A stretch of DNA of 64,000 bases from JAOBAU01 sp034667465 (GCA_034667465.1 JAXDJV010000016.1:1-64000), one strand, 5' to 3'. Shown: positions 22,655 through 31,226, counted from the first letter of the stretch. Notes: generated by a model not told the origin, from the sequence alone. Numbers and translations: made by a program.

Positions 22655-24037
22655 ATGAAAGTTGAAAAGTCGTCCCTTGCGGCGTTCGCCAAACGTGAAC
22701 GCGAGCACTTCGAAGCGAAACTGAAGCAGCTCGTCGAGATCCCCAGCGTCTCCTCCGATCCCGAACGAAAGGGCGACATCCGCCGTTGTGCCGAAACCGC
22801 CGCGGCGATGATTCGCGAATACGGCGGCGAGGCCGGCATTCTCGAGACCGACGGCAATCCGATGGTGCACGGCCGCTTCCGCGGCGACGACAACGCGCCG
22901 ACCGTGACGATGTACAACCACCTCGACGTGCAGCCGGCCTCGCGCGAGACCGAGCCGTGGGACAGCGATCCGTTCGTCTTCACGCAGAAAGGCGATCGCT
23001 ACTTCGGCCGCGGAACCACTGACGACAAAGGTCCGGCGCTGTCCGCGCTGTTCGGGATTCGCGCCGCGCGCGAAGCGGGCGTCCGCACGAACATCAATGT
23101 GTTGTGGGAGCTCGAAGAAGAGATCGGCTCCGACAATTTCGAGTCAGGCATCAAGCGCCACGTGAAGGAGCTCGCAACCGACTCGGTGCTCGTCAGCGAC
23201 ACGATCTGGGTCTCGCGCGAACGGCCCGCATGTCCGGCCGGACTGCGCGGCATGCAGGGGATGCTGCTCACCCTCGAGACCGGAAAGACCGATCAACATT
23301 CCGGCACGACCGGCGGCGCGGCGCGCAATCCGATCGGCGAGCTGGCGAAGCTGATCTCGGAGATGTACGACGCCACGACCGGCAAAGTGAAGATGAAGGG
23401 TTTCTACGACGACGTCGAGCCGCCGTCGAAGAAAGAGCTCGCCGATTTCGCCAGCTCCGGTTTCTCCGTGAAGCAGTTCAAGAAGGATCACCTGTTCAAA
23501 TCGATCCGCACCGAAGATCCGCTCGATGTGATGAAACGAATCTGGGCGATGCCGACGATGGAAGTGCATGGCATCGTCGGCGGCTACACCGGTCCCGGGG
23601 TGAAGACGATCATTCCGCCGCGCGCAGAAGCGAAGCTGTCGTTTCGTCTCGTCGCGAATCAGGATCCGCGCAAAATCGTGAAGATCGTTCGCGAGTTCGT
23701 GAAGCAGCGCAATCCCGACGTGAAGATCGAGCTGGAAGGCTCGATGTTTCCGTACAAGGCGCCGACGAGTGGCCCGCTCGCCGATGCCGTCCGCGACGCG
23801 ATGAAGTTCGCGTTCGGCCGCGAGCCGGTGTTCGTCCGCGAAGGCGGCTCGATCGGCGCAGTCGTCTCGATGGAGAAGGTGCTCAAGTGCCCCGTGATGT
23901 TCCTCGGGCTCTCCCTCCCCGAGCACGGCTACCACGCTCCGAACGAGAACTTCGACTGGCGACAGGCCGGCGGCGGCATGGTGGCCTTCGCGAAGTACTT
24001 CGATAATTTAGGCACCGGCAACGTGCCGGTGCGTTAA
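22655..24037 (+). CDS. M20-family metallopeptidase (dipeptidase-like)
   Basis: A 460-residue cytosolic zinc peptidase. Ligands are visible in order: His of YNHLDVQP, bridging Asp of GRGTTDDKGP, the ELEEEIGS Glu pair and the C-terminal His of SLPEHGYHAPNE. The lid and dimerisation domain lies between. Length and motifs match the CNDP/DapE-like dipeptidase group, so breakdown of small peptides, perhaps Cys-Gly or gamma-Glu products of the adjacent Ggt, is plausible. ATG 22655 begins 17 bases after ggt. The C-terminal codons form a perfect hairpin (24012-24032). Confidence 0.88.
   Translation: MKVEKSSLAAFAKREREHFEAKLKQLVEIPSVSSDPERKGDIRRCAETAAAMIREYGGEAGILETDGNPMVHGRFRGDDNAPTVTMYNHLDVQPASRETEPWDSDPFVFTQKGDRYFGRGTTDDKGPALSALFGIRAAREAGVRTNINVLWELEEEIGSDNFESGIKRHVKELATDSVLVSDTIWVSRERPACPAGLRGMQGMLLTLETGKTDQHSGTTGGAARNPIGELAKLISEMYDATTGKVKMKGFYDDVEPPSKKELADFASSGFSVKQFKKDHLFKSIRTEDPLDVMKRIWAMPTMEVHGIVGGYTGPGVKTIIPPRAEAKLSFRLVANQDPRKIVKIVREFVKQRNPDVKIELEGSMFPYKAPTSGPLADAVRDAMKFAFGREPVFVREGGSIGAVVSMEKVLKCPVMFLGLSLPEHGYHAPNENFDWRQAGGGMVAFAKYFDNLGTGNVPVR
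24012..24032. repeat. Perfect short hairpin at the M20 peptidase 3' end
   Basis: GCACCGGCA, a 3-nt ACG loop and TGCCGGTGC form a 9-bp perfect stem inside the last codons of the gene, just before the TAA at 24035-24037. No T-tract follows. It encodes the GTGNVPV tail and may be a small dispersed palindrome or a processing signal. Confidence 0.65.
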
Positions 24038-24039
24038 GG

Positions 24040-24179
24040 GCATAGCCTTCACGACGTACGGCTCCTCCGTGGGAGCGATCGCGCGCGGTCTCCGATCCGC
24101 GCGACGTCCCCTTTCCCCTCTATCAGCAGACCGATTCGGTCAGTTCCCACCAGGGAGCCTCACGTCGTGCAGGCTATGC
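24040..24179. other. Structured 140-nt element upstream of mraZ
   Basis: The ends, 24040-24057 and 24162-24179, are complementary at 17 of 18 positions (left arm GCATAGCCTTCACGACGT). Inside, GGCTCC pairs with GGGAGCC near the right end, CGCGCGG/CCGCGCG forms a 7-bp hairpin with an 8-nt loop, and GACCG/CGGTC forms a 5-bp hairpin. This reads as a multibranched RNA or a non-coding mobile element. It does not match 6S, SRP, tmRNA or RNase P signatures that I could recognise. No coding sequence is seen here. Confidence 0.6.
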
Positions 24180-24212
24180 CGACCAGCGCACCGGCGCGTC
24201 GCCGGGGGATTT

Positions 24213-24245
24213 TTGTGGACGATTGTGGCTAATGGTGGTAGAAAT
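24213..24245 (+). promoter_or_regulatory. Probable MraZ operator: three GTGG repeats
   Basis: GTGG occurs at 24215, 24225 and 24235, exactly 10 bp apart and on one helical face, just before the mraZ gene. MraZ regulators bind short direct repeats (TGGG or GTGG type) at this position and autorepress the dcw operon. TAGAAAT at 24239-24245 is a possible -10 region next to the third repeat. Confidence 0.7.
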
Positions 24246-24277
24246 GATCGCTGAAACGGACAAAAAGGCTACTACCT

Positions 24278-24730
24278 GTGGATCTGAACGTCTTGATGGG
24301 CCATGCCCCGGCGAAGGTCGACGAAAAAGGTCGACTCAAGATCCCTGCGGGTTTTCGCAAGGTCATTGAAGAGAAATACGGCTCCGACTGCTTCATCACC
24401 TCCTTCGACGGTGAGCGTGCGGTCGTCTATCCGATCCCTGTCTGGGCCGACCTCCAGGCGCGGCTCGCGAAGGTGCCGTCCGCCTCACAGGCAAAGCAAA
24501 AGATGCTCGAGCGGGTCAACTACTTCGGCCAGCTCGGAGCGATCGATGCGCAGGGACGCGTCCTCGTACCGGCCGTCCTCCGCAACGTCGCCGGCATCGC
24601 GGACGACGTCGTGGTCATCGGCAACACCGACCACCTCATCGTCTGGAACGAAGAGCGGATTCAGAAGCGGATGACTGCACAGCCGCTGACCGACGACGAC
24701 TACAAGGAACTCGAGCTTCACGGCGTATAG
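24278..24730 (+). CDS. mraZ: Transcriptional regulator MraZ
   Basis: A 150-residue MraZ with two SpoVT/AbrB-like halves: VDEKGRLKIPAGFRKVI (from residue 14) and IDAQGRVLVPAVLRNVAG (from residue 88). It binds DNA repeats upstream of its own gene and represses the division and cell wall cluster. GTG 24278 was kept because AAGG lies upstream; ATG 24296 giving MGHAPAKVDEKGR is equally plausible and closer to the usual N-terminus. It is followed after 2 bases by rsmH. Confidence 0.9.
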   Translation: MDLNVLMGHAPAKVDEKGRLKIPAGFRKVIEEKYGSDCFITSFDGERAVVYPIPVWADLQARLAKVPSASQAKQKMLERVNYFGQLGAIDAQGRVLVPAVLRNVAGIADDVVVIGNTDHLIVWNEERIQKRMTAQPLTDDDYKELELHGV

Positions 24731-24732
24731 CG

Positions 24733-25653
24733 GTGAAACACGAGCCGGTTCTTTTCAACGAAATCATCGAGTACCTCCGGCCTGCCGTCGATGACGGCGT
24801 GCTGGTCGATGCGACGGTGGGGCTGGGCGGACATGCCGAAGGGCTGCTCGAACGGTACCCGCGCAGTCGTCTCATCGCCATCGATCGCGATCCGCGCGCA
24901 CTGGAGCGCTCCCGCGAACGGCTGGCGCGCTTCGAAGAACGTGTGACGTTCACACAGGGACGCCACGAGCAGCTCATTGAAATTCTGAGGCAGTCGGGCG
25001 CGACCGCGATCAGCGGCCTGCTCGCGGACCTCGGCGTCTCCTCGATGCAGCTCGACGATGCTTCGCGCGGATTTTCATTCCGCTTCGAAGGACCGCTCGA
25101 CATGCGGATGGGACCCGACTCGCGATCGGCGGCAGATCTCGTCAACACGCTGGACGTCGAAGAGCTCGCGCGAATCATTCGCGAGTATGGCGAAGAGCCG
25201 AGCGCGTGGAAGATCGCCAATGCGATCGTCGCCGCGCGAACGGAAGCGCCGATCGAGACGACCACGCGGCTGGCGCAGGTCATTCGCAGCGTGAAGAAAT
25301 CGCGGCCGCACGACATCGATCCGTCGACGCTCACGTTTCAGGCGCTTCGCATCGCCGCGAACGATGAGCTGATCGGACTCGATCGATTCGTCGATGACGC
25401 AGCGAGCGTTCTCGAGCCGGGAGCGCGCCTGGCGATCATCTCCTTCCATTCGCTGGAAGACCGGATCGTCAAACGCGCCATGCGGCGGCTGGAAGGTGAA
25501 TGCACCTGCCCGCCGGCGCTTCCGGTATGTGCATGCGGCGCGAAGGAAGTCGTCAACTTGTTGACCGGAAGGCCGGTCACTGCCTCGGAAGAAGAGATCC
25601 AAAGGAATCCGCGGTCTCGCAGCGCGAAGCTGCGCGTCGCGGAGAAACGATAG
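24733..25653 (+). CDS. rsmH: 16S rRNA m4C1402 methyltransferase RsmH
   Basis: RsmH (MraW), 306 residues, methylates N4 of C1402 in 16S rRNA. The N-terminal HEPVLFNEIIEYL, the SAM motif DATVGLGGHAEGLL, the DLGVSSMQLDDASRGFSFR segment and the C-terminal SFHSLEDRIVKR are all characteristic. GTG start 24733 directly follows mraZ. This is the normal second gene of the dcw cluster. Confidence 0.95.
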   Translation: MKHEPVLFNEIIEYLRPAVDDGVLVDATVGLGGHAEGLLERYPRSRLIAIDRDPRALERSRERLARFEERVTFTQGRHEQLIEILRQSGATAISGLLADLGVSSMQLDDASRGFSFRFEGPLDMRMGPDSRSAADLVNTLDVEELARIIREYGEEPSAWKIANAIVAARTEAPIETTTRLAQVIRSVKKSRPHDIDPSTLTFQALRIAANDELIGLDRFVDDAASVLEPGARLAIISFHSLEDRIVKRAMRRLEGECTCPPALPVCACGAKEVVNLLTGRPVTASEEEIQRNPRSRSAKLRVAEKR

Positions 25654-25675
25654 AGGAGAGTTCGGAGCCAGGAAG

Positions 25676-25803
25676 CAAGGGTGAAGGTTGGGGAAGGGTT
25701 GGGCGTGTGCTCGGTGGCGGGGAGTCGGGAGGGGTGGAGCGTGGAGCGTGGGTGTGCCGGGATGCTCTTCGCGGCCGTGCTTGCAGGCAGATCTTCACCC
25801 TTG
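25676..25803. other. G-rich spacer bounded by an 11-bp inverted repeat
   Basis: CAAGGGTGAAG at 25676-25686 is exactly complementary to CTTCACCCTTG at 25793-25803. Between them the coding strand is strongly G-rich, with runs GGG, GGGG, GGG, GGG at 25679-25703 and GGGG, GGG, GGGG at 25719-25734, enough for a G-quadruplex. The 175-base gap between rsmH and ftsL holds no convincing gene. Confidence 0.5.
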
Positions 25804-25828
25804 TTTGCTGATTCCGGATCGTCCGCCT

Positions 25829-26233
25829 ATGTACGCGCAGAAAAAGCCCATCGACAACGTCCACATCGTTCGCGAACGTGACCGCCAGAGGTTTCGCGAG
25901 CTCCTCGCCGTCCTCGGACTCGGAATCCCCATCGGCCTGTTCCTCCTCCTTTTCACCTGGCAAAACCTCGAGGTCATTCGCCTCGGCCATGAGGCGACCC
26001 GTCTGCAGAAAATCCGCAAAGACATCGAGAGCGCGAACAAAGCGCAGCAGCTCGAGCTCGATCGATTGACGTCGCTCGCCGAGGTGGAGAAGAAAGCGAC
26101 GACGCTGGGATTTGCGGCGACGGAACCGAAGGCGATCGTGATGGTGAACGGATCTTCGGCGGCGGTGCCGCGCCCCACCCTCCCGGATCCCTCGCGTACG
26201 CTCGGGATGACGGCGTCCGCGGGAGTGAACTGA
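25829..26233 (+). CDS. ftsL: FtsL-like cell division protein
   Basis: A 134-residue bitopic protein: short cytoplasmic N-terminus, one TM helix (GLGIPIGLFLLLFTWQNLEV, about residues 31-50), then a coiled-coil-like periplasmic segment (RLQKIRKDIESANKAQQLELDRLTSLAEVEKKATTLGF). Identified by shape and by its place between rsmH and ftsI; FtsL sequence is poorly conserved. The last ~20 residues (PRPTLPDPSRTLGMTASAGVN) come partly from a half copy of the dispersed palindromic repeat. ATG 25829 was chosen as the first start after the G-rich spacer. TGA overlaps the ftsI ATG by one base. Confidence 0.75.
   Translation: MYAQKKPIDNVHIVRERDRQRFRELLAVLGLGIPIGLFLLLFTWQNLEVIRLGHEATRLQKIRKDIESANKAQQLELDRLTSLAEVEKKATTLGFAATEPKAIVMVNGSSAAVPRPTLPDPSRTLGMTASAGVN
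26182..26211. repeat. Half copy of the dispersed palindromic repeat in ftsL
   Basis: Only the right arm is present (CCCGGATCC followed by CGCTCGGGATGAC). It is read in frame as PDPSRTLGMT in the FtsL C-terminus. No matching left arm was found upstream, so this is a solo or decayed copy. Confidence 0.8.
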
Positions 26234-28173
26234 TGCCGGTCTCCCAACGTCGTCTGCTGCAGCTCTTCGCGCTGCTGGCTGCATGGGCCATCGTCGTCGT
26301 CGGCCGGCTCGTGCAGATTCAGATCGCGCAGCACGATCACTACGTCGTGCGCGCGCAACGCCAGCAGGAGCGGACGCTCGCACTCAATCCGGTGCGTGGC
26401 TCGATCATGGACGCGCGCGGCCGCGTGCTCGCGGAGAGCGTTTCCGCTGAAACGATTTACGCCGATCCGCAGGCGATCGGCGACGAACGCCCCCGCGTCG
26501 TGAAAGCGCTCGCAGCTGTTCCGGGACTTGGACTGTCGGCAAAAGAGCTCGATGAAAAACTTCGTGCGAGCGGCGGGTTTGTCTATCTCGCGCGTCAGGT
26601 GCCGCTCGATGTCGCAGCGCACATTCGCTCGCTGCATCTGAACGGAGTTGGATTCATTGAAGCGCATCGCCGCTCGTATCCGAAGGCGATGCTGGCCGCG
26701 AACGTCATCGGCTACGTCGGACTCGACGGCGAAGGGCTCGCCGGCATCGAGCACTCATTCGACAGTTACGTGCACGGACACTCCGGCAAAGTGACGCTGC
26801 TGCGCGACGCGCGGCGCGGCATGTATCTCGTCGGCGGCGAAGGGGCGAACAAGCCGGTCGATGGCAACGACGTCGTGCTCACCATCGACTCGGTCGTGCA
26901 GTTCATCGCCGAGCGGGCCGTTGCGAAAGCGATGGAGAAGTATCACGCCGTCGGCGCGTCGGCGATCGTCATGGATCCGAGCGACGGCGCCATTCTCGCG
27001 ATGGTCTCGCTGCCGACCTACGATCCGAATCACTTCAACGATTACTCGCCGGTGGCGTGGCGCAACCGCAACGTGCAGGACAGCTACGAGCCGGGCTCCA
27101 CGTTCAAGATCATCACCGCATCCGCCGGACTCGAAGAAGGAATCGTCACGCCGTCGCAGATTCTCGACTGCGGCAACGGATTCATCCGCATCGGCAACGT
27201 CGACATCCACGAGCACGGCCACAACGCCTACGGGCTGATGACGTTCGAAGACGTGATGATTCATTCATCGAACGTCGGCGCGATCCGCGTCGGCCTCGGG
27301 CTCGGTCAGGATCGTTTCTACAGCTACATCCGCAAATTCGGCTTCGGCGAGCGCACCGGCATTCCGCTGCCGGGCGAACAGATCGGTCTCGTGCGTCGTG
27401 TCGGTCGCTGGTCGCAGTTGTCGAACGCCTCGATGTCGATCGGACAGGAGATCGGCGTGACACCGCTGCAGGTCGTGCGCGCGGTCGCGACGGTCGCGAA
27501 CGGCGGTGTGCGCGTCGAACCGCGCATCGTCGATCGCGTCATCGATGCGACTGGACGCGTCATCTACTCGCCGAAACGTCCGGCGCCGCAGCGCGTCATC
27601 TCCGAGAAAACCGCCGCGGTGCTGAACGAGATTCTGAAAGCGGTCGTCGCGCGCGGCACCGGTGAGAACGCCGCGCTCGACGAGCACATCGTCGCCGGCA
27701 AAACCGGCACCGCACAAAAAGCGGGACGCGGCGGTTACTCGCCCGACAAGTTCGTGGCGTCGTTCGCCGGGTACGTGCCGGCCGACCGTCCGAAGCTCGT
27801 CATTCTCGTCGCCGTCGATGAGCCGAAAGGCGCGCAGTACGGCGGCACGATCGCGGCGCCGGTGTTCAAAGAGATCGCCGAATCGACGCTTCGCTACCTC
27901 GGCGTCCCGCCCTCGATTCCCGCTCGTTCGATCGGAGTCGCGCCGCCGATGCTGGCCGCGTTTTCGCAACATGCGGCGCCGAGACCGGAGTCGGCCGGCG
28001 TCCCTGAATTTCGAGGCCTCGACGCGCGAGCGGCGGTGGCAAGGGCGGTTGCGGCGGGACTCATCGTGCGGGTGGACGGGAGCGGAGTGGTCACATCACA
28101 GGAACCGATGCCAGGCGGAGCTTTGCCGCAGACCAGGACCATTTCGCTGACGTTAGCCGAGGGGACGCGATGA
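26233..28173 (+). CDS. ftsI: Peptidoglycan transpeptidase FtsI with PASTA domain
   Basis: PBP3/FtsI, 646 residues, is a class B penicillin-binding protein for septal peptidoglycan. It has an N-terminal TM helix (about 8-26), a pedestal domain, and a transpeptidase domain with Ser289-x-x-Lys292 (PGSTFK), Ser345-Ser-Asn347 and Lys490-Thr-Gly492 (AGKTGTAQ). A C-terminal PASTA domain (about 585-646, VPEFRGLDARAAVARAVAAG) is added, as in SpoVD-like proteins. Its stop overlaps the murE start by 4 bases. Confidence 0.93.
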   Translation: MPVSQRRLLQLFALLAAWAIVVVGRLVQIQIAQHDHYVVRAQRQQERTLALNPVRGSIMDARGRVLAESVSAETIYADPQAIGDERPRVVKALAAVPGLGLSAKELDEKLRASGGFVYLARQVPLDVAAHIRSLHLNGVGFIEAHRRSYPKAMLAANVIGYVGLDGEGLAGIEHSFDSYVHGHSGKVTLLRDARRGMYLVGGEGANKPVDGNDVVLTIDSVVQFIAERAVAKAMEKYHAVGASAIVMDPSDGAILAMVSLPTYDPNHFNDYSPVAWRNRNVQDSYEPGSTFKIITASAGLEEGIVTPSQILDCGNGFIRIGNVDIHEHGHNAYGLMTFEDVMIHSSNVGAIRVGLGLGQDRFYSYIRKFGFGERTGIPLPGEQIGLVRRVGRWSQLSNASMSIGQEIGVTPLQVVRAVATVANGGVRVEPRIVDRVIDATGRVIYSPKRPAPQRVISEKTAAVLNEILKAVVARGTGENAALDEHIVAGKTGTAQKAGRGGYSPDKFVASFAGYVPADRPKLVILVAVDEPKGAQYGGTIAAPVFKEIAESTLRYLGVPPSIPARSIGVAPPMLAAFSQHAAPRPESAGVPEFRGLDARAAVARAVAAGLIVRVDGSGVVTSQEPMPGGALPQTRTISLTLAEGTR

Positions 28174-29648
28174 AACTCGCGGACGTAATGCGCGACGTGC
28201 CGGTCGTGTCGATGGACGCCGATCCGGCGCGCGACATCACCGCGGTCGTCGCCGACTCGCGCCTCGCGAAACCGGGATCGCTCTTCGTCGCCATTCCGGG
28301 TTTGAAAGCGGATGGCGCGCAGTTCATCGAGATGGCGAAGCAGAAGGGCGCGGTTGCGATTGCCGGCGCCGCGGCGCCGGCATCGATCATCGTCGAAGAT
28401 CCGCGCGCCGCGCTCTCGCTCATCGCGGCGAACTTCTACGGACGGCCGGCGGAGAAACTCTCGCTCGTCGGAGTGACAGGCACGTCGGGAAAAACGACGA
28501 CGACGAAGATGATCGAGTCGATCTTCGATGCCGACGGCAAGCCGGTCGGCCTGATCGGCACGATTGAATACCGCGCCGGCGATGAGCGGCTGAGCGCCGA
28601 TCGCACCACGCCCGACGCCGTCGTGCTGCAGGAATGGTTCGCGCGGATGGTCGACGCCGGCGTCCGTCACGCGGTGATGGAAGTGTCGTCGCACGCGCTG
28701 GCGCTGAAGCGGACGTACGGAGTGAAGTTCGCGACGGCGATCTTCACGAACCTCTCGCGCGACCACTTTGACTTTCACAAAGACTTCGAGGACTACTTCG
28801 CCGCGAAGCGAATCCTCTTCGATCAGATCGATCGGACGAAAAAGACCGCGGTCGTGAATGCCGACGATGAATACGGTCGTCGCCTCGCGACGGAGCTCGG
28901 CGACGCGGCGATGACGTTCGGCCGCGATGCGAGCGCGGACATTCGTCCGGCGGACGATTTCGTGATCGACGTCGGCGGTCTGCGTGGCACGGTGAAAACG
29001 CCGCATGGCGACATTCGTGTCGAATCGAATCTGCTCGGACTGCCGAATCTGTACAACTGGCTCGGCGCGATCGGCGCGGCGCTCGTCGTCGGCATCTCGA
29101 TCGAGACGATCGAGCATGGCATTCGCAACCTGGAGAGCGTGCGCGGCCGCTTCGAGCGCGTGACGGTGGATGGCGAAGGCGAACGGCCGACTGTCATCGT
29201 CGACTACGCGCACAAACCGGACGCGCTCGAGAAGCTGCTGCAGGCGGTGCGCGACATCGCCGGCAAACGCAAGGTCGTGCTGGTCTTCGGTTGCGGCGGC
29301 GATCGCGACAAAGGAAAACGTCCGCAGATGGGTGAGATCGCCGCGCGGCTGGCGGATGAAACGATCCTCACCAGCGACAACCCGCGCAGCGAAGCGCCGT
29401 CGGCGATTCTCGACGACATCGAGCGCGGCATGGGCGGCGCGAAGCGTTACGTCCGAGTTCCCGATCGGCGCGAAGCAATCGCACGCGCCATCGATAACAA
29501 CGGCGCCGGCACGGTCGTCGTGATCGCCGGCAAAGGTCACGAGAACTATCAGGTGGTCGGCGATCAGGTCATCCATTTCGACGATCGTGAAGAGGCAGAG
29601 CTCGCCTTGAAAAAGCGGCACGCAAAAGCAGTTCGAAATCAAAACTAA
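28170..29648 (+). CDS. murE: UDP-MurNAc-tripeptide synthetase MurE (meso-DAP type)
   Basis: MurE, 492 residues, adds the third stem amino acid to UDP-MurNAc-L-Ala-D-Glu. It has the ATP loop GTSGKTTTTKMI near 110-121, Mur-ligase central motifs (EVSSHALAL, FTNLSRDHFDFH) and DNPRSE near 409-414. The DNPR motif marks meso-diaminopimelate specificity. ATG 28170 overlaps the ftsI stop. It is followed by a 204-base structured spacer instead of an immediate murF. Confidence 0.95.
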   Translation: MKLADVMRDVPVVSMDADPARDITAVVADSRLAKPGSLFVAIPGLKADGAQFIEMAKQKGAVAIAGAAAPASIIVEDPRAALSLIAANFYGRPAEKLSLVGVTGTSGKTTTTKMIESIFDADGKPVGLIGTIEYRAGDERLSADRTTPDAVVLQEWFARMVDAGVRHAVMEVSSHALALKRTYGVKFATAIFTNLSRDHFDFHKDFEDYFAAKRILFDQIDRTKKTAVVNADDEYGRRLATELGDAAMTFGRDASADIRPADDFVIDVGGLRGTVKTPHGDIRVESNLLGLPNLYNWLGAIGAALVVGISIETIEHGIRNLESVRGRFERVTVDGEGERPTVIVDYAHKPDALEKLLQAVRDIAGKRKVVLVFGCGGDRDKGKRPQMGEIAARLADETILTSDNPRSEAPSAILDDIERGMGGAKRYVRVPDRREAIARAIDNNGAGTVVVIAGKGHENYQVVGDQVIHFDDREEAELALKKRHAKAVRNQN

Positions 29649-29705
29649 ATTCAACTTGAAATTCGCAATGAATACGTCCTACTATTCGCAATCTTCGAAC
29701 AGGTG

Positions 29706-29822
29706 TTCTCTCCCGGCTCCGTCGGTCGGTTTCAGCGTGGGTGGGCGGAGGCCGGTCGCCGGGCAGCTTCGGGGGAAGGGCGGCGAACGGCCGAGTGGAA
29801 ACGCGGCGGAGCCGGGAGAAAA
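29706..29822. other. Nested-hairpin element between murE and murF
   Basis: Outer arms 29706-29721 and 29807-29822 pair at 15 of 16 positions (TTCTCTCCCGGCTCCG). Inner arms 29750-29760 and 29782-29792 pair at 10 of 11 (GGCCGGTCGCC), and GTTTC at 29729 can pair with GAAAC at 29798. This makes a 117-nt three-part stem. It has no ORF and no T-tract. It may be an RNA element in the dcw mRNA or a small non-autonomous element. Confidence 0.55.
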
Positions 29823-29852
29823 CATCTGTCGTGACGTGGTCGAGGAGGTCGC

Positions 29853-31226
29853 ATGCCGACGCTGACCTTCCGACAGCTCGCCGAGATGACCGGCGGCGAA
29901 GTCGTACAAAACCCTGACGCCGTCGTCTCGCAGATCGTCATCGACAGCCGCGAAGTGAAGCCGGAGTCGGCCTTCTTCGCGATCAAAGGCGAGCGGCTCG
30001 ACGGACATGACTTCCTCGCGCAGGCGCTCGTCACCGCACGCGGCGCGGTCGTGTCGCGCGTTCCGGACAACGTCGCGCCGGACAAAGGAATCGTTCGCGT
30101 CGACGACACGACGGCCGCGCTGAAGCAGCTGGCGAAAAGCATTCGCGCGCGTTTCCCGTTCACGCTCGTCGCCATCACCGGCTCGGCCGGCAAGACGACC
30201 ACGAAAGAGATGATCGCGACGCTGATCGCGACTGAGCGGCGCACCTTCCGCTCGTTCGGCAACTTCAACAATCAGATCGGCAATCCGCTCTCGATCGACA
30301 ACGTCCCGGACGACGCCGACGTGGTCGTCAGCGAGATGGGGATGAACCACGCCGGCGAGATCGCGGAGATGGCCGGCAACGTGCGGCCGGACGTCGGGGT
30401 TTACACGAACATCGGGCCGGTGCACATCGAGTTCTTCGGCACGATCGAAAAGATCGCCGCGGCGAAACGCGAGCTCCTCGAAAACCTCGCGCCGAACGGC
30501 ACCGTCGTGCTGAACGCCGACAGCGAGCAGGTCATGCGCATCGCTAACGGTTTCGACGGAAAGAAGATCACTTACGGCATCGAGCACGACGCGCAGTACC
30601 GCGCGGTGAACATCGTCGAGCGCGGGCTCCTCGGCACGCGCTTCACCGTCGTCGCCGAGGGCGGCGAACATTCGTTCGAGCTGACGCAGCCGGGACGGCA
30701 CAACCTCGAGAACCTGCTCGCCGCGATCGCCACCGCGCGCACGCTCGGCATCAGCTGGGACGGAATCACGCGCGGCATTGCCGACGTGAAGCCGGCGTAT
30801 CACCGAGGAGTCATCGTGCCGTGGCGCGGCGCGACGATTTACGACGACACGTACAACTCGAATCCGTACGCGCTCGGCCGCGCGCTGCAACTGCTCGACG
30901 AAGCGGAGGTCAGCGGACGGCGCATCGCCGTCATCGGCGACATGCTGGAGCTCGGCGAGCAGGAGCTCGACTATCACCGTGAGTCGGGCAGCGCGATTCC
31001 GAAGAGCGTCGCTGCGGTCGTTGCAGTCGGCAGGCGCTCGCACGCGCTGCTCGATGGCGCGCGCGAAGCCGGCTTCAGCGACAGCGCGCTGCATCACTTC
31101 GATGATGCGCAGTCGGCCGCCGAATTCCTGAAGACGCTCATCGCCGACGGCGATCTCGTATTGATCAAAGCATCCCGCGGAATCGGGCTCGATCGCATCG
31201 TCACGATGCTGGAGAAGGAGCGCTAA
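29853..31226 (+). CDS. murF: UDP-MurNAc-pentapeptide synthetase MurF
   Basis: MurF, 457 residues, adds D-Ala-D-Ala to the UDP-MurNAc tripeptide. ATP loop GSAGKTTTKEMI is near 110-121, EMGMNHAGEIAEMA and NIGPVHIEFFG are standard Mur-ligase motifs, and YDDTYNSNPYAL matches the family's C-terminal region. GAGGAGG precedes ATG 29853. TAA shares its last A with the mraY ATG. Confidence 0.95.
   Translation: MPTLTFRQLAEMTGGEVVQNPDAVVSQIVIDSREVKPESAFFAIKGERLDGHDFLAQALVTARGAVVSRVPDNVAPDKGIVRVDDTTAALKQLAKSIRARFPFTLVAITGSAGKTTTKEMIATLIATERRTFRSFGNFNNQIGNPLSIDNVPDDADVVVSEMGMNHAGEIAEMAGNVRPDVGVYTNIGPVHIEFFGTIEKIAAAKRELLENLAPNGTVVLNADSEQVMRIANGFDGKKITYGIEHDAQYRAVNIVERGLLGTRFTVVAEGGEHSFELTQPGRHNLENLLAAIATARTLGISWDGITRGIADVKPAYHRGVIVPWRGATIYDDTYNSNPYALGRALQLLDEAEVSGRRIAVIGDMLELGEQELDYHRESGSAIPKSVAAVVAVGRRSHALLDGAREAGFSDSALHHFDDAQSAAEFLKTLIADGDLVLIKASRGIGLDRIVTMLEKER

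Noticed and set aside
24040..24179. 6S, SRP or RNase P RNA
   Set aside because: The element is structured but the conserved cores of those RNAs were not found. It is reported only as an unidentified structured element.
24296..24730. ATG 24296 as the only mraZ start
   Set aside because: It is possible and close to the usual MraZ N-terminus, but GTG 24278 has the better upstream AAGG. The choice remains open.
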